This document shows, piece after piece, positions 37,501-48,503 of a stretch of 64,000 nt of DNA. The notes under the pieces were generated by a model. It was not told the origin of the DNA. It was given only the letters and a program-made list of their open reading frames with translations, and ran no database searches. Both the position numbers and the translations under genes were made by a program. This DNA is from Pyrocephalus nanus (taxonomy: Eukaryota; Chordata; Aves; Passeriformes; Tyrannidae). The stretch spans positions 1,813,001 to 1,877,000 of the forward strand of contig CM076263.1 of the NCBI GenBank assembly GCA_038380795.1. Reading direction: 5' to 3'. The stretch's first letter is position 1. Each line of letters begins with the position of its first letter.

Positions 37501-38770
37501 AGGGGTGGAGCATCCATGGCAGTCCTCCTCAGCACAGCAGAGGATGGGGAAATGCAATTCCACTCTGCCTAACTCCTGTCTTCAATGGGGCAGGGGTGTA
37601 GGTCACTTGGAGGAGACACTCCTGGGTAAAGTCTGGGTGGATTTGGTCCCTTCTGTGCAGCTGGGCCTTGAATTTTTATCCTGTGTTGGGGTTGACTGCT
37701 GCAGCAGGGGCCAAGCCTTCTGCCCATGGCACAGATAATGGGGTGGTGGAGCTGGAAGGGCCGTGTCTTTGCAGGCTGGGTTGCCATTGCGGGATGAGAT
37801 GCTCTGCAGAGGCACCTTCTGTGAATATGTCTATCCAAAAGCCACCTCCTGTCTGTGTGGGAGCTGTTCTGGCCCAGCTGTAGCACGGGAGCTCGTGTGC
37901 TTGGAGCTCCAGGACTGAAATGGCAATTACAAATCAATGAGGCTGCAAAGGCTCTCACAGGAGTCAAGCAGGAATACAATATTTTGGGTTATGCCAGAGT
38001 TAAAAAGACCCATCTGAGGTACCTCTCTCCTAAATACCTGTGGGATTATGAGCCTAATGAATGGCAACACGGTGTCAGCAGCACAGGGCACAGTGGGAAC
38101 TGAAAGGTGAGGCTGAGCTTGTGTTATGGGGCTTGGCACAGAGCAAGCTGGGCTTTGGAGAGGTGCTGGCTTCTGAGGTGGCCTTGTGAGAGGCAGGACA
38201 AAGCTGGTGCGAGTCTGGAGGCGCCTCAGGTCTTGGCCAATGCATGGGGGTGGCTGGGGGCTCCTCCTGGAGGGATGATACTGGGAGACACAACGGGGAC
38301 CGGCAAGAAACAAGGATGTGTGCCCCTGGGGATGCCCAGAGACGCTGTGGGGATGGCTGGGGAGGGTCTGGAGGAGCAGTCCTGCCCAGGCAGGGGATGG
38401 AGCGCAGCTGCTGCCAATGCCACCGCCGAGCTGAGCCTCCCACCCCAGCGCTCCTGGAGCCTGCCTGTACCTGCTCCCAAGCCGATATTAAGCCTGCTCA
38501 AACACTGCACCGCCTTCTCCTCACATTGTTTTCTGTACCCCACACCCAGCACCAAAATAGCGATAACCCCCCCCTTCCCCACCCTCCCGCGGTGACTCAG
38601 GCTGGCGAGCAGGCACACATCTGCTTCTCATTTAATGTGCGAGCGCTCTGACCCTTTTATTTTTATCCCCAAAGTCCTCCCGCCGGGTGGCTTTCTCTCT
38701 CTCCGGGGGCGAGGGGAGAGGAGGGGGAAGCCGGATCGCCACCCTTCTTCGCTCTGTGCTCTTTTCTGGA

Positions 38771-38776
<6 letters not shown>

Positions 38777-38814
<38 letters not shown>
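38777..38814 (+). repeat. Poly-A run of 38
   Basis: Uninterrupted A homopolymer following a G+C-rich stretch (38580-38776). No retroposon body was recognised before it. Confidence 0.97.
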
Positions 38815-38816
<2 letters not shown>

Positions 38817-39297
38817 TGTGTTTTATTTTGGAGCGGTGTTTTCGCGCGGGGCTGGTGACAGCCTCGCCCGGATCCGCATCCAAGTCCCTCGCAATCCTGT
38901 CCACTGCGGAGGGACACCAGCCAAACCAGTTTTCCATGGTTAAGCTGGGCACATTTTTCCGCCGTGGTTGGTTGTGGTTTTTGTTGGTTTTGGGGTTTTG
39001 GGTTTTTTTGTTTTGTTTTGTTTTCTTTTTTTTTTTTCTTTTTGTGTCAGGAAGCGAACCCACCCAGTGTGTGTGCGCGCCGTTCAATAGGAGCCTTTTT
39101 TTAATTTCTTTTCCTTTTTCTGGCTCTGAAGAAGAACAGGACGGGAGAGAGGGAAGGGGCTGGCCTGTTCTCCCAGGGGAGTTCAGAATGGAAGGAAATG
39201 CCTTTTTTTGTCTATTTTTAGGGCCGTGCTCAAAGGAGGTACCCACCACTGACGTGCTCATTGGGTTGCAATGTTGTGTGTCCACAGGGATGTATCT

Positions 39298-39372
39298 CTG
39301 TATATATATATATATATCTGTATCACATATATCTATCTATCTATCTATCTACGTATATATCTCCTATATCAC
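39298..39372 (+). repeat. Compound (TA)n / (TATC)n repeat
   Basis: TATATATATATATATATC, then five TATC units (ATCTATCTATCTATCTATCT), then ACGTATATATCTCCTATATC. Confidence 0.93.
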
Positions 39373-40547
39373 TCCCTATATCAGGATCTGGGCATCTTGC
39401 ACAAAGGGAAGGTGGTGGAGGAGAGCAGCTGCAAACACGTGGGCAGAAAAGCCACCAGCAGTGTCACATACCCCATGGACCCTCATCCATCTCATGCCAG
39501 AGCTGCTGGAGGGACCAGCAAGCTGATGCTCCTCCAGGCCAGCTCTGGCATGGCCGTATCTCTGGTGGATGTCTGAGGAAATCTGGGGATTTTCCTGCTG
39601 CTGGGTTGGGGGTTTTTTCCCCCCTCCTTTTGATGGTGTGGGAGGGGGATTGTGTCGCTTGAAGTGTGAATGAGTTTGCATGGCAGTGGGGTGGTTGCAG
39701 AAGAGGACTGGAAACTGTTCTGCTTCATTTATCGTATTCCCCCCTCCCACATGTGTTTGGGGGGGGGGGTGTGCATGTAGGTACGTATGGAGGGGAGATG
39801 TTCACCAGAAACATCATCTGGAGCATGGTCAGGAGAACATCAAGGCCATGCAGAGTCATGTAGGCAGGGACCACTGGGGGTTTCAAGAAAAAAAAAAAAG
39901 GATATTGAGCATCTCCAGCCTTGCAGCATCTTCTGAAACCTCAGCAGAGAGGAGCAGAAGGGAGGATGATGCACAGAGCAACTCCTCAAGCTCCAAACCT
40001 CCAAGGAGCTGCTTGAATGGGGGAGGGGACACACAAAGCTGCAAGAAAATACTGTGGTCAGGTGTGACCATCCTATAAAATCTCCTGTCTGGTACCTGCC
40101 TGCCTGTGGTTAATTAATTTGCCCCTGCTCTGTGCGTAGATGAAGCCCTCAAAACACCATCTGGAGCCAGGCGGTGCCTTTGATGTAGCTCCTCTAATTG
40201 TTTACGTTTATTTGACCATTTATCACCAGGATCCCCCTTTGCCAAAAACCTGCTCAGCACATCAGATGGCACTTGTCATGCAGCATGCAGACTTCATCAG
40301 GCTGCCACCCAGAAGTGACCCAGAACTGCTGGTTTATAAACCCCGGAGCCGGGAGGTGTGCTGGGTGATTTAAACAAGCCGGAAAGAGCAAGCTGAAGTG
40401 AAAACATGGCCCTTCAATAACAGGAGGAGGCATTGAACTCTATTCTGGCCCTGCCAGGGCTCCTGTTGGCACTTATCTGGAGGCCAAGAACTGGTTCCAA
40501 GGAAATAGGAGAGCTGTGGGGCATGGTCCTGTCCTGGTGATGTGATC

Positions 40548-40625
40548 ATAGAAGTCTCAGAATGGTTTGGGCTGGAGGGGACCTTAAAGGTCATGTAGGT
40601 CCAACCTCCTGCCATGAACTCAAGC
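40548..40625 (-). mobile_element. CR1 3' terminal fragment
   Basis: Only the last 75 or so bases: TCTCAGAATGGTTTGGGCTG, GGACCTTAAAGGTCATGTAG, CCAACCTCCTGCCATG. Confidence 0.88.
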
Positions 40626-42173
40626 CATGTTCATCACCACATGGCAAACGAGAGCTCAGCCTGAGCAACAAGCCCATAAATGGACTGGGTCCTGGTGGTC
40701 ATGGAGCAGCAGCAAATCCCCAGTACAGCCAGGAGCACCCAACTCTTCAGGTCACTGAGGGACGACCTGATTCATAATTTGCGATTTTGCCAGATTGTAT
40801 CTGTATGTAAACAAAGCTGTTGAGGTACAGAGTGCTTCATGTTGGCTCTGGGAGACTGGAGTTAAACATCAGGGATGGATTTGTTGAGAGATGCCTAATA
40901 TTTGCTGTGCTGTGTAATCAGTCTTTAAAAATTCACTGGGATGGATTCACAAAGGGCACGGGAGGTGCTTGGGCTTCCACACCTGGACGAGCAAATGAGT
41001 GGCACCTGTAATCACTATTTACCTCCTTAAGCAAATAGTCCTTCCCAGGTGATGCTGTAGCAGAGATATCCAGCAGATCTCCAGTGTTGATGCACCCCAG
41101 GTCTGCTTGGCTGGCTAAACTTCTGCATGGATTTTGGAAACTGGGAAGAGAAGGGGTGAAATACGTTGTTGCTGGGATCATTGGAAACCGTGGAGGTGGT
41201 TCTAGAACGCCTTTTATTTTGGATTCCCTCATGGGATTTAGGTGAAGATGGCTTTTTGGTGGCCTGCTTATAGGAAAATAATACTTCCAGCCAAAAAAAT
41301 CCAGTTTTATATAGTAAGTGCAAATATATATAGTTCACGAGGGCTCAGCTTGCCAGCCAGATGTTGACACGGATGAATCCTTGTATGCCCAAGGATTTTG
41401 TTCAGAGATTAGTATGAATATTGAAGAGTCCAGTAGGTAATGGAGAAATACCAGGGTGAAGGTCACCCATGCGATCTCAATCCCCCAAAGCCTGAAAAAT
41501 TTAATTATGTGATCAAACCATGCTCGACTTCTGGGGCTCCTCCATCTCACACATCCTTGGCTCTGTGGGGCCTGGCCAAAAAGGGTTGGGCTGTCCCTTC
41601 CATGGCTCCCTGATCATTCCTCTTCTCCAGCACCAGCAAGAGGCCTCCATCTGTGCCAGCATTGCTGGGGCTCTGCTTGGCCTTTGCATTGGCGTCCTAG
41701 GGATCATCCCCTTAAATTGTACTGACCTGTTCCATTTCCAGAGGTGTTCCCTTGCCAGGAGACATGTGGGGTGATGCCACCTCTGCAGCCACCTCTGGGG
41801 CTTCCTCCCTGTCCTTGCTGCAAGCGAGCATCTTCCATGTCAAATGCGACCTTCTCTGCATCCTTCCTCCCCAGAACATCACTTTGGAAACCTCTGCCCT
41901 TTTCTCCTTTGTCCAGACCTAAGCAAAATCCGCGAGTTTTTTTTGGTGAGATCCTCAGCTGCGAGTGGATGATCTGGCTGCGTACCTCTTAAAAGCCGAA
42001 CACCCCCAACTTTCCCAGCTCGGCCCCGTGTTTTCTGAGCAAGACTGGTCCCAAGGGGAAGGCTGGTCCCAGCTATGGGAGGCTGGGGCGGGTGCCCAGC
42101 CCGGCTGTAAAACCCTGGTGCCGCTGCTGCGGGGCGGCTCCCCTCCCACAGCATCCCATCTTTGTGTCTGCAG

Positions 42174-42289
42174 AGTGGCTCCTGCCCTCTGGAAACCCGA
42201 TCACTTCCTTGCGAGGGAGGCAGGAGTTGGTGTCGCCACGGTTTTCCTCACGGTTTCATCCCGGCATCTCGCCGGGAAGTGATTGAAAG
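42174..42289 (+). other. Candidate non-coding exon
   Basis: A good acceptor (tttgtgtctgcag, ending 42173) and a good donor (GAAAG/gtgagg at 42290) bound a 116-base G+C-rich segment on the strand of ZBTB7C and 6.2 kb upstream of its first coding exon. No conserved coding frame. It could be a 5' UTR exon or a chance pairing of splice sites. Confidence 0.25.
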
Positions 42290-42635
42290 GTGAGGAGTGC
42301 TCTGCCCCGCCTTCCCGCCGGAGGGCAGAAACGCTTGGTACTGGGGTGGGTGGCTTAATAACATGTTCTCCTGGAGACAAGATGTTCAGAGGGGCAGGTG
42401 TGCTTAAGGAAATACTTGCCTATTTTAGGTTTTCACCCTCCTAATTTTTTTTTTTAATTATTATTAAAAAAACCCCGCTTCTCTGCCTGACTTCAAAGAG
42501 GCTTTTAGGGATCCCAACTCATTCTTGGTCTTCCAGAGTGGAGTGAAGTGCTTGGCTGAGGCAGTGGTGTTGTCCCTGTGGGGCCAGCTTCGAGTGGGGT
42601 GTCGATGTGGGTGGCTCTGCTCCGGGATGCTTGCA

Positions 42636-42712
42636 CAAGGGACTTGCTCAAGGTCATGGAGCAATCAGTGGGTGCAGGAACAGAACCCCAACATCCCTAT
42701 GACCCCAAAACA
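42636..42712 (-). mobile_element. MIR-like SINE fragment
   Basis: GGACTTGCTCAAGGTCATGG, AGCAATCAGTGGGTGCAGGA and ACAGAACCCCAACATCCC are the reverse complement order of the MIR core (ACTTGCCCAAGGTCACAC, AGCTAGTAAGTGGCAGAGC, GAACCCAGG). Confidence 0.6.
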
Positions 42713-42714
42713 AA

Positions 42715-42888
42715 ATCACTGAATGGTTAAGGTTGGAAGGGTCTTTAAAGGCCATCCAGTTTAAACCTTCTTCCATGGGCAGGGACAGCTTCCACTATCC
42801 CAGGTTGCTCCAAGCCCCGTCCAACCTGGCCTTGGACACTTCCAGGGATGGGGCAGCCACAGCTTCTCTGGGAAACCTGTGCCGGTGT
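42715..42888 (-). mobile_element. CR1 3' end (about 175 bp)
   Basis: Starts ATCACTGAATGGTTAAGGTT, then CTTCCACTATCCCAGGTTGC and CTTCTCTGGGAAACCTGTGC. It abuts a MIR-like fragment on its left. Confidence 0.92.
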
Positions 42889-43316
42889 TTTTCCACCAAA
42901 TAACAGGAGCAGGAGCTATCTATCACTGGCCACAGCACTCCATAGAAAGTAGCTGTAATATATTGACAGATTAGGGTGATCTCACATGCACATCTTAATT
43001 GCCTCATTATGAAGAGGCACAAATAACACTGGGGGGGGGGGGGAATATAACCCACATATATTTATGGGCTGATGGATGTAGCAGGCAGGTCTACACAGAC
43101 AGGACCACGGGTGGATGCAGAGGGAGAGCAGCCAGCCCACCCTGGCTGCTCCCTCCGTTCCTGCAGCCTGGAGCAGGGATTGGGAAAGAGGAGCAGGCTG
43201 CAAAGCAGCAGAGCCAAAGCATCTGTGCCTCAGGTTGCTCAGTGCCCTGGGCAGGGGAGGTGGTGGTAGGAAATAAATCAGTGTGGGGAAAGATGATGAG
43301 ATCTCCTGCTGACTCT

Positions 43317-43466
43317 CCCATCCCTGGAAGTGTTCAAGGCCAGGTTGGATGGGGCCCTGAGCAGCCTGGGCTACTGGAAGGTGTCCCTGCCTAAGACACA
43401 GATTTGGAACGAGATGGGCTTTAAGGCCAACCCAAACCATCCTGGGATTCATTCCGTGATTCTCTG
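43317..43466 (+). mobile_element. CR1 3' end, short
   Basis: CATCCCTGGAAGTGTTCAAG, GGCTACTGGAAGGTGTCCCT, and the end CCAAACCATCCTGGGATTC with ATTCCGTGATTCTCTGA. Confidence 0.92.
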
Positions 43467-44089
43467 ACTCCCTCTCCTGACACAGGAAGCAGCCTGGGGG
43501 TGGCCTGGGATGCTCAGCACCCCGAATCCTGGTTTTGCCACCTCTGGGATGCTTTGCTGGGTGGCCTCATGCTTCAGGTGTAAAGCTAAAATTCCTCCAG
43601 GGGTTGTGTATCAGCAAGGACTGGATGGGGGGGAAAAGGGGGATATAGGGAGTCAGGGAATGAGGTCGGGGAGCAGTGGCCAGGGATGTCCAACCCCAGA
43701 CTTACCCCTGCGCTTGCACCCCAAAGCCAGCTCCATGTACGGGGTGGGGGGTGAAGGGAATATCTAAAGACACCTTGTTTTGCCTGGAAAGATGACATTT
43801 TGACACCAGTAGCAGGCAGAGATCAGCCAGAGCCTCAGGCTCCTTCCCCCGCTGTGCTGAATGCAGAATGAGCCCCGCATGGGGGGGCAGCTTGTTTGCA
43901 TCCCCAGCTTACCCTGGGGCACCCCCATATCTTTGGGGTGGCAATCCCACAGAGACTGACTGCAGACACACTAAAAAGAAAGGTAGTCAGGAGCCAGCAG
44001 CTTCCTGAGGGGAGAATCAGAGTGAAGAGAAGTCCAAGCAGTGCACATTTCAGGGTGAGTTGTTCCAAAAATCTCTATACAGGCATCGA

Positions 44090-44240
44090 AATATAAAATA
44101 AACCCACATGAAAAATAAATATGTACAATAGTAATGTAAATTTTTTAATATCTACTACATACAAACAATGAAATAATAATGTAGTGTGATATTAATATAT
44201 TAAAATGTTAGAGTATTAATGCTGAAATATTGAAATGCTG
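44090..44240 (+). repeat. AT-rich low-complexity stretch
   Basis: Interspersed AATAAT, ATTAATATAT and AAATATTGAAATGC words; no element recognised. Confidence 0.7.
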
Positions 44241-45317
44241 CATGTCATAGCAGTTATGTTACATGCCAGCATACAAGTAGAGGCCAAAACTGCCATCTCC
44301 CAGCCAAGATTCAGGTTGTGAAGCGTTGTCCTCATGGATGGAGCAGTTGGGAAGGGGGCATCCCCATCCCTGCCACAGCCCTGAACCAGGAGCCACATGT
44401 TGCACAAGCCTGGGATCTCCCCTCCAAGGGCTCAGCATCCCAGGGCTTTGTCCCCCGGGGATGAGGAAGGAGATGGAAAAGGGAAGTGCTGGCGAGGAGC
44501 CCTCACAGGTCTCCTGCTCCTGGCATCGAGCAACACTGAGATCCAGAGGCAGGATGCTGTCCCATCTTTCCCAGGGCTCCTCCGAGCTGCATCCTCCATT
44601 TCCAGCCATACAAATGAATATGGGCAACATTAGTTTGTTTTATCTATTTTCAGTGCACATATGTCTAGAATCTATTGAGTATACTTCTGGTTTTTTTTGA
44701 TTTACCATGATGGTAAATGAGCATTTCGCCCCTCTCTTTCTCTCTCTCTTTTTCTCTCTGATATTTCAGTTTTACACTGCTGGTTTGTAGATGCTGTATT
44801 ATACTGGAGGAGCTTGAAGTAAAAAGATTTTAAAAAGTAGAAGGGGTTTCTGAGCAGAAGAGTGCCTGGACGGGCTTTGGGTCACCCAGGGAGCACACAT
44901 TGCAGGTGGTTTATAATATTGCTGTGATCCCCGGCTTGTATTTGGGGGTTTTTTTCATCCAAAAAGGGGACGAAGCTTAGCTCCTCCTGCCCCCTTTTTT
45001 TTCCTGTTGCAGATTCAAGGGACTAGATCTGTTGTCAGAATGTGGGGAGAAGCAGTCTGACACCCGAATAGCATCTCCCAGCATGATTTTTTTTTTTTTT
45101 TAAAGAAATCGTGCTTTTCCTGGCAAGAAAGTAATGAACGAGTTTTAAGCGTGTCCATAAATGCGATGTTTCGAGACGTCATTTGCAGAATACATTTATT
45201 TTAGGTGCCCTCCACCCTTTCCACCATCTCCCTCCAGTTTATTTTAACAATGCTGTAATTTTCTGTTGTAAAATGGGATTTTTCTCTTTAACTCCATGTC
45301 GCCTGCTCGGCTTTTGC

Positions 45318-45348
<31 letters not shown>
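45318..45348 (+). repeat. (TG)n microsatellite
   Basis: About thirteen TG units ahead of CATGCATTGG. Confidence 0.97.
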
Positions 45349-45421
45349 TGCATTGGTGACATTTGTCACCATCAGATGCTATTTTTATGCCTGTTATTAT
45401 TGAGGACCCCACCCTTGGCTT

Positions 45422-45471
45422 GGGGAGGGGAAGGGGGGAGTGCAGGAGGAGGGAGAGGAGGGAGGGGGAGG
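45422..45471 (+). other. G-run cluster, G-quadruplex candidate
   Basis: GGGGAGGGGAAGGGGGGAG followed by further GGG runs to 45471: at least four runs with short spacers. Confidence 0.6.
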
Positions 45472-45599
45472 AAGGAAAACGTCAGCCTCAGCACACTTCC
45501 AGCCTCTGGCCATCAACCTCCCCGGGGGCATGGGAACCATAAGGTCATTTCTCAAGCTCACTGAGCTCCAGAGCTGTCAAACCACCCTGAGAGTTTAAA

Positions 45600-46420
45600 A
45601 AATGCAAATCCATGCAAATGAGCGGGCTGCTTCTCTCCCTCTAACCCCCCCCACCCCCCATTTAAATGACATGAATCACCTTCAATTTTGCCAGCATCCT
45701 GTAAAGTTATCGGCTTGTCTAAGCACTGTGGTTAACAGAGCCACTTCTCAAGATGGCCAGGAAGGGAAAAGAAAGTAAAAACAGTCAATATCCATGAAAA
45801 GCAACATCATTTTTTATATATTTTGTATATATAAAATGTATATAAATATATATATAATCACATACCCCCGTCGATCTCCCAATTCAATTTTTTCTTGCTG
45901 CATACCGAATAATTCACTAATTAGGGATAATGAAGTTTAGTGGCCAGAAAAAAAAAAACTCTATAAAAACATTTCTCAAGGTAGTCTAATATTCTGATTT
46001 GCTGATCTTTGGCACTTGGGGTGAACTGGCAGTAAAAGATCAAAATAGGCTTGTAGGAAGACACGTTCCTTCATGCAAGGAGCTCCTTTAACACTAGTGC
46101 TCCTTCCAAACAAAAATAAATGAGCAGAAGATGAAAACAGCAATAGGAATTTAATTGCTCATGCTTATTATTCGGGATACAAAGCCCTGAAAAAGGAAGT
46201 TGTCTTTTCCTCCCCGGCTCAGGGGTTATTTATTATCTCGCATTCCACTTGGAGAACACATCGGATTTGCTGTCGTTTATGGTCGATTTTCAAGGGGGAT
46301 TTGATACGGGGCCGGTGGGGCTCGTGGAGGAGTGTAGCTGGTTAGCGTGGTTAAGCACAGCACACTGTAATGAATCAATTTGTTTCAGACAACAGGCATA
46401 ATTAGCGTGGAGGTAACGGG
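45600..46420. promoter_or_regulatory. Unique AT-rich stretch with homeobox-type motifs, possible enhancer
   Basis: No repeat hits. It contains TAATTA at 45918 and 46399, several TAAT/ATTA cores, an AATCAATTTG word near 46374, and GTTAGCGTGG/ATTAGCGTGG twice (near 46343 and 46400). It lies 2 kb before the first coding exon. Confidence 0.3.
45810..45862 (+). repeat. TA-rich low-complexity stretch
   Basis: TTTTTTATATATTTTGTATA followed by TATAAATATATATATAATC, with almost no G or C. Confidence 0.88.
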
Positions 46421-47096
46421 CACACCACGGGACGCGGGGCTGGAGCATCCTCCTTCCGCCGAAAGTGCCGGTGGCTGGGGCTGAGGGGGCTCACAGGGCT
46501 GTGATTCCCGGCTCCTCTGGGCATGGGCAGGTGGCTGCAGAGGGCTTCCCGGGTTGCCAGCCCCCTAGGAGGCTTCACTGGCCAGGGACAGCTGTGCCTG
46601 CTCCTGATGTGGCTCCCACCAGACCTGTGGTCCATCACCTGTCCCCAGGTGTGCTCCGTCGGGGTTTGCACCACCCTTCCTTTGCTCACCAGCTCCCACA
46701 TGCGAGCTTCTGGCAGTGCTGGTTAGGTATGGGGGGGATATCTGCGAGTTCTCAGCTGGAGAATGGCCCTGCAGAGGGAGGAGAAAGCATTCCTTTTCCC
46801 ACGGGAATGTTCACTGCTGAGTCTGATCCCCTCTAGGGGCCCCCCAGGCTTCGCCAAGGGTCGCTGGCTTCCTGGGCAAAGTGAAGCGTGGATTTTTGTG
46901 GGCAGCCTCCATCAGGCCAGGCTCTTTCCACCCCAGAGGGCCTGAGGCAGGTGGGAGGGTGAGAGCCAGCTCCTCACCATGAGGCAAACCAGGTCGCCAC
47001 AGCTGGTTGGGAAGGGGGTTTGGAGTGAGTGCAGCCAGACCCTGAGCAGGGAGGGACACCCAGGACACGGCAATGGGTCCTGGGAGAGATGTGGAG

Positions 47097-47157
47097 GTGG
47101 TGTGGGGTGGAATTGGGAACCTGACAGAGGTGTGGAGGGTGGGATTGGGAACCTGAT
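47097..47157 (+). repeat. Two tandem 30-bp imperfect copies
   Basis: GGTGTGGGGTGGAATTGGGA then GGTGTGGAGGGTGGGATTGG, each followed by ACCTGA. Confidence 0.8.
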
Positions 47158-48456
47158 GGTCTCAGACTTGTGGAAGGGTGTGGAGGGGGGGGCTGCAGTT
47201 TCACTTCCAGGTACCCTGAGTTCTCTCGGGGATGGACTGCTCGGCTCTGAACCGGGTGTGTACCTGCAGCAGGGCCACGAGCTGGGGCTGGTAGAGGTGA
47301 CACTGCATGAACACATGCTCTGTGTCCTGGGGGTTTCCAAAGGGTTAGTGTATTCAAAGTTATTCTGTCTGTTTGATGTATTCTGTGTGTGAGGGGATTA
47401 ATGTATTCGTCGCCTGCTGGAGGAAATCACTCTCCTTTCCTGGGATTTCTCATGTGCAAGGGCCGCTGGAGCCATGTGAAAAAGGAAACATCTTACAGAT
47501 TAAAAAATGGCAAAAAGAAATCAGGTTTTCCTCTTGGGTGTGGGCTTTTTGCTTCCGAGTTTCCCTTTGAAGCTAAAGCTGCTCTGGCAGGGGAAGATGT
47601 CTGCCAGATGCACAGGGCATTTGATACCATGCTGACAAGTCCAAGCAGGACTGGGAATGAAGCAAGCTCAGCTCATGGGAGAAGATGGCAGACAGCTATC
47701 TGTGTCTGGCCTGGTCCTTGCCCCCTTTTTTTCTTCCTCTGAGCGTTTGGGCACACCGTGACACAAATCCTTGCTTGCCTCCCCATTCCCAGATCCCTCA
47801 GCAAGACACCCCTTTGCAGGTTGTCCGCATGCTGAGGTGAAGTGGGATAAATTCCAGGCATGGAGTAGCAGAAGTGGATTCCTGCTGGTCCATAAGGACC
47901 ACTCTCCTACTGCAGCAAGCAGCCATGACCCTCCTATTGGGGACATCCAGTTGGAGCAGTCCCAAGAACAGTGGTGTGGATGGGATGGGCACTCCCTGGC
48001 TCACCTTGTTTAAGCTGTGTAGGTGCTGGGACTTGGGCGGTGTGAAGCAATGCAGCATCACACTTTCCCCACGTAGCTCCTGGCAGGGCAAATCCAACAT
48101 GTGCCTGGAACAGCGCTGTCTCTGGGAGGACACAAGAGAAACTTGATGGGAGGGAGTCGTTGCACAAGGTTGGTGGGGGAGGGATGTGAAGGAGAAGAGG
48201 GAGCTTGTGGTGGTTGTGAAAAGGTGAATAGGGTGGGAGTCAAATAGAAGAGGATGGAGACAAAGAAGGAGCTGAAAAGATGTGGAGGGAAGCAGAGGTT
48301 AGATCAAAGAGGGCCTGGAAGGAGTTGAAGGTGGCATGGAGATGCAGCGGGGCAGTGGAAGTGGGAGGTGATTACAGGGGTCCAAGTGAGGTGGGGGAGA
48401 GGAGGACACCGAGAGAAGGCAGCATCATTTTGGCATCACCGATTGGGAATCCCCTG

Positions 48457-48503
48457 CTAACTCTCCACTGCCTGTGCTTTGTCCTAGGGCACTAAATGAG
48501 AAT
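48457..48503 (+). promoter_or_regulatory. ZBTB7C: Splice acceptor and short 5' UTR before the ZBTB7C start codon
   Basis: A branch-point-like TGCTAAC (A at 48460) is followed by a pyrimidine-rich stretch and the acceptor tttgtcctag ending at 48487. The exon would begin at 48488 with 16 untranslated bases before the ATG at 48504. An upstream in-frame ATG at 48474 sits inside the intron side of the acceptor, so it is not the expected start. The position agrees with a first coding exon preceded by non-coding exons, as in mammalian ZBTB7C. Confidence 0.8.

Larger units (their letters stand above)
35495..40547. other. Non-coding stretch with homopolymers and a G+C-rich patch
   Basis: Poly-T of 40 at 36641, poly-A of 38 at 38777 flanked by CpG-containing DNA (38580-38900), GTTTT-rich DNA near 39000, the TATC repeat, and a G run at 39759-39769. 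One CR1 copy. No gene. Confidence 0.55.
43467..48456. other. Non-coding stretch before the first ZBTB7C coding exon
   Basis: No CR1 copies for 5 kb, unlike the rest of the window. Contains AT-rich parts, the TG repeat, a G-run cluster, the homeobox-motif-rich stretch and a purine-biased stretch at 48145-48420. The absence of CR1 fits regulatory constraint but could be chance. Confidence 0.5.
1..48487 (+). other. Probable long 5' intron region of ZBTB7C (non-coding)
   Basis: No open frame on either strand has convincing protein similarity apart from a LINE remnant at 1.8-2.8 kb. The acceptor at 48487 shows that the DNA directly upstream of the first coding exon is intron. Mammalian ZBTB7C has very long 5' introns with non-coding exons, so most or all of this stretch is probably intron, but I cannot locate the upstream exons or the promoter with confidence. 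Confidence 0.65.

Noticed and set aside
38687..39526. 279-codon + strand frame
   Set aside because: Consists largely of poly-Lys and poly-Phe from homopolymers and a TA repeat; no domain.
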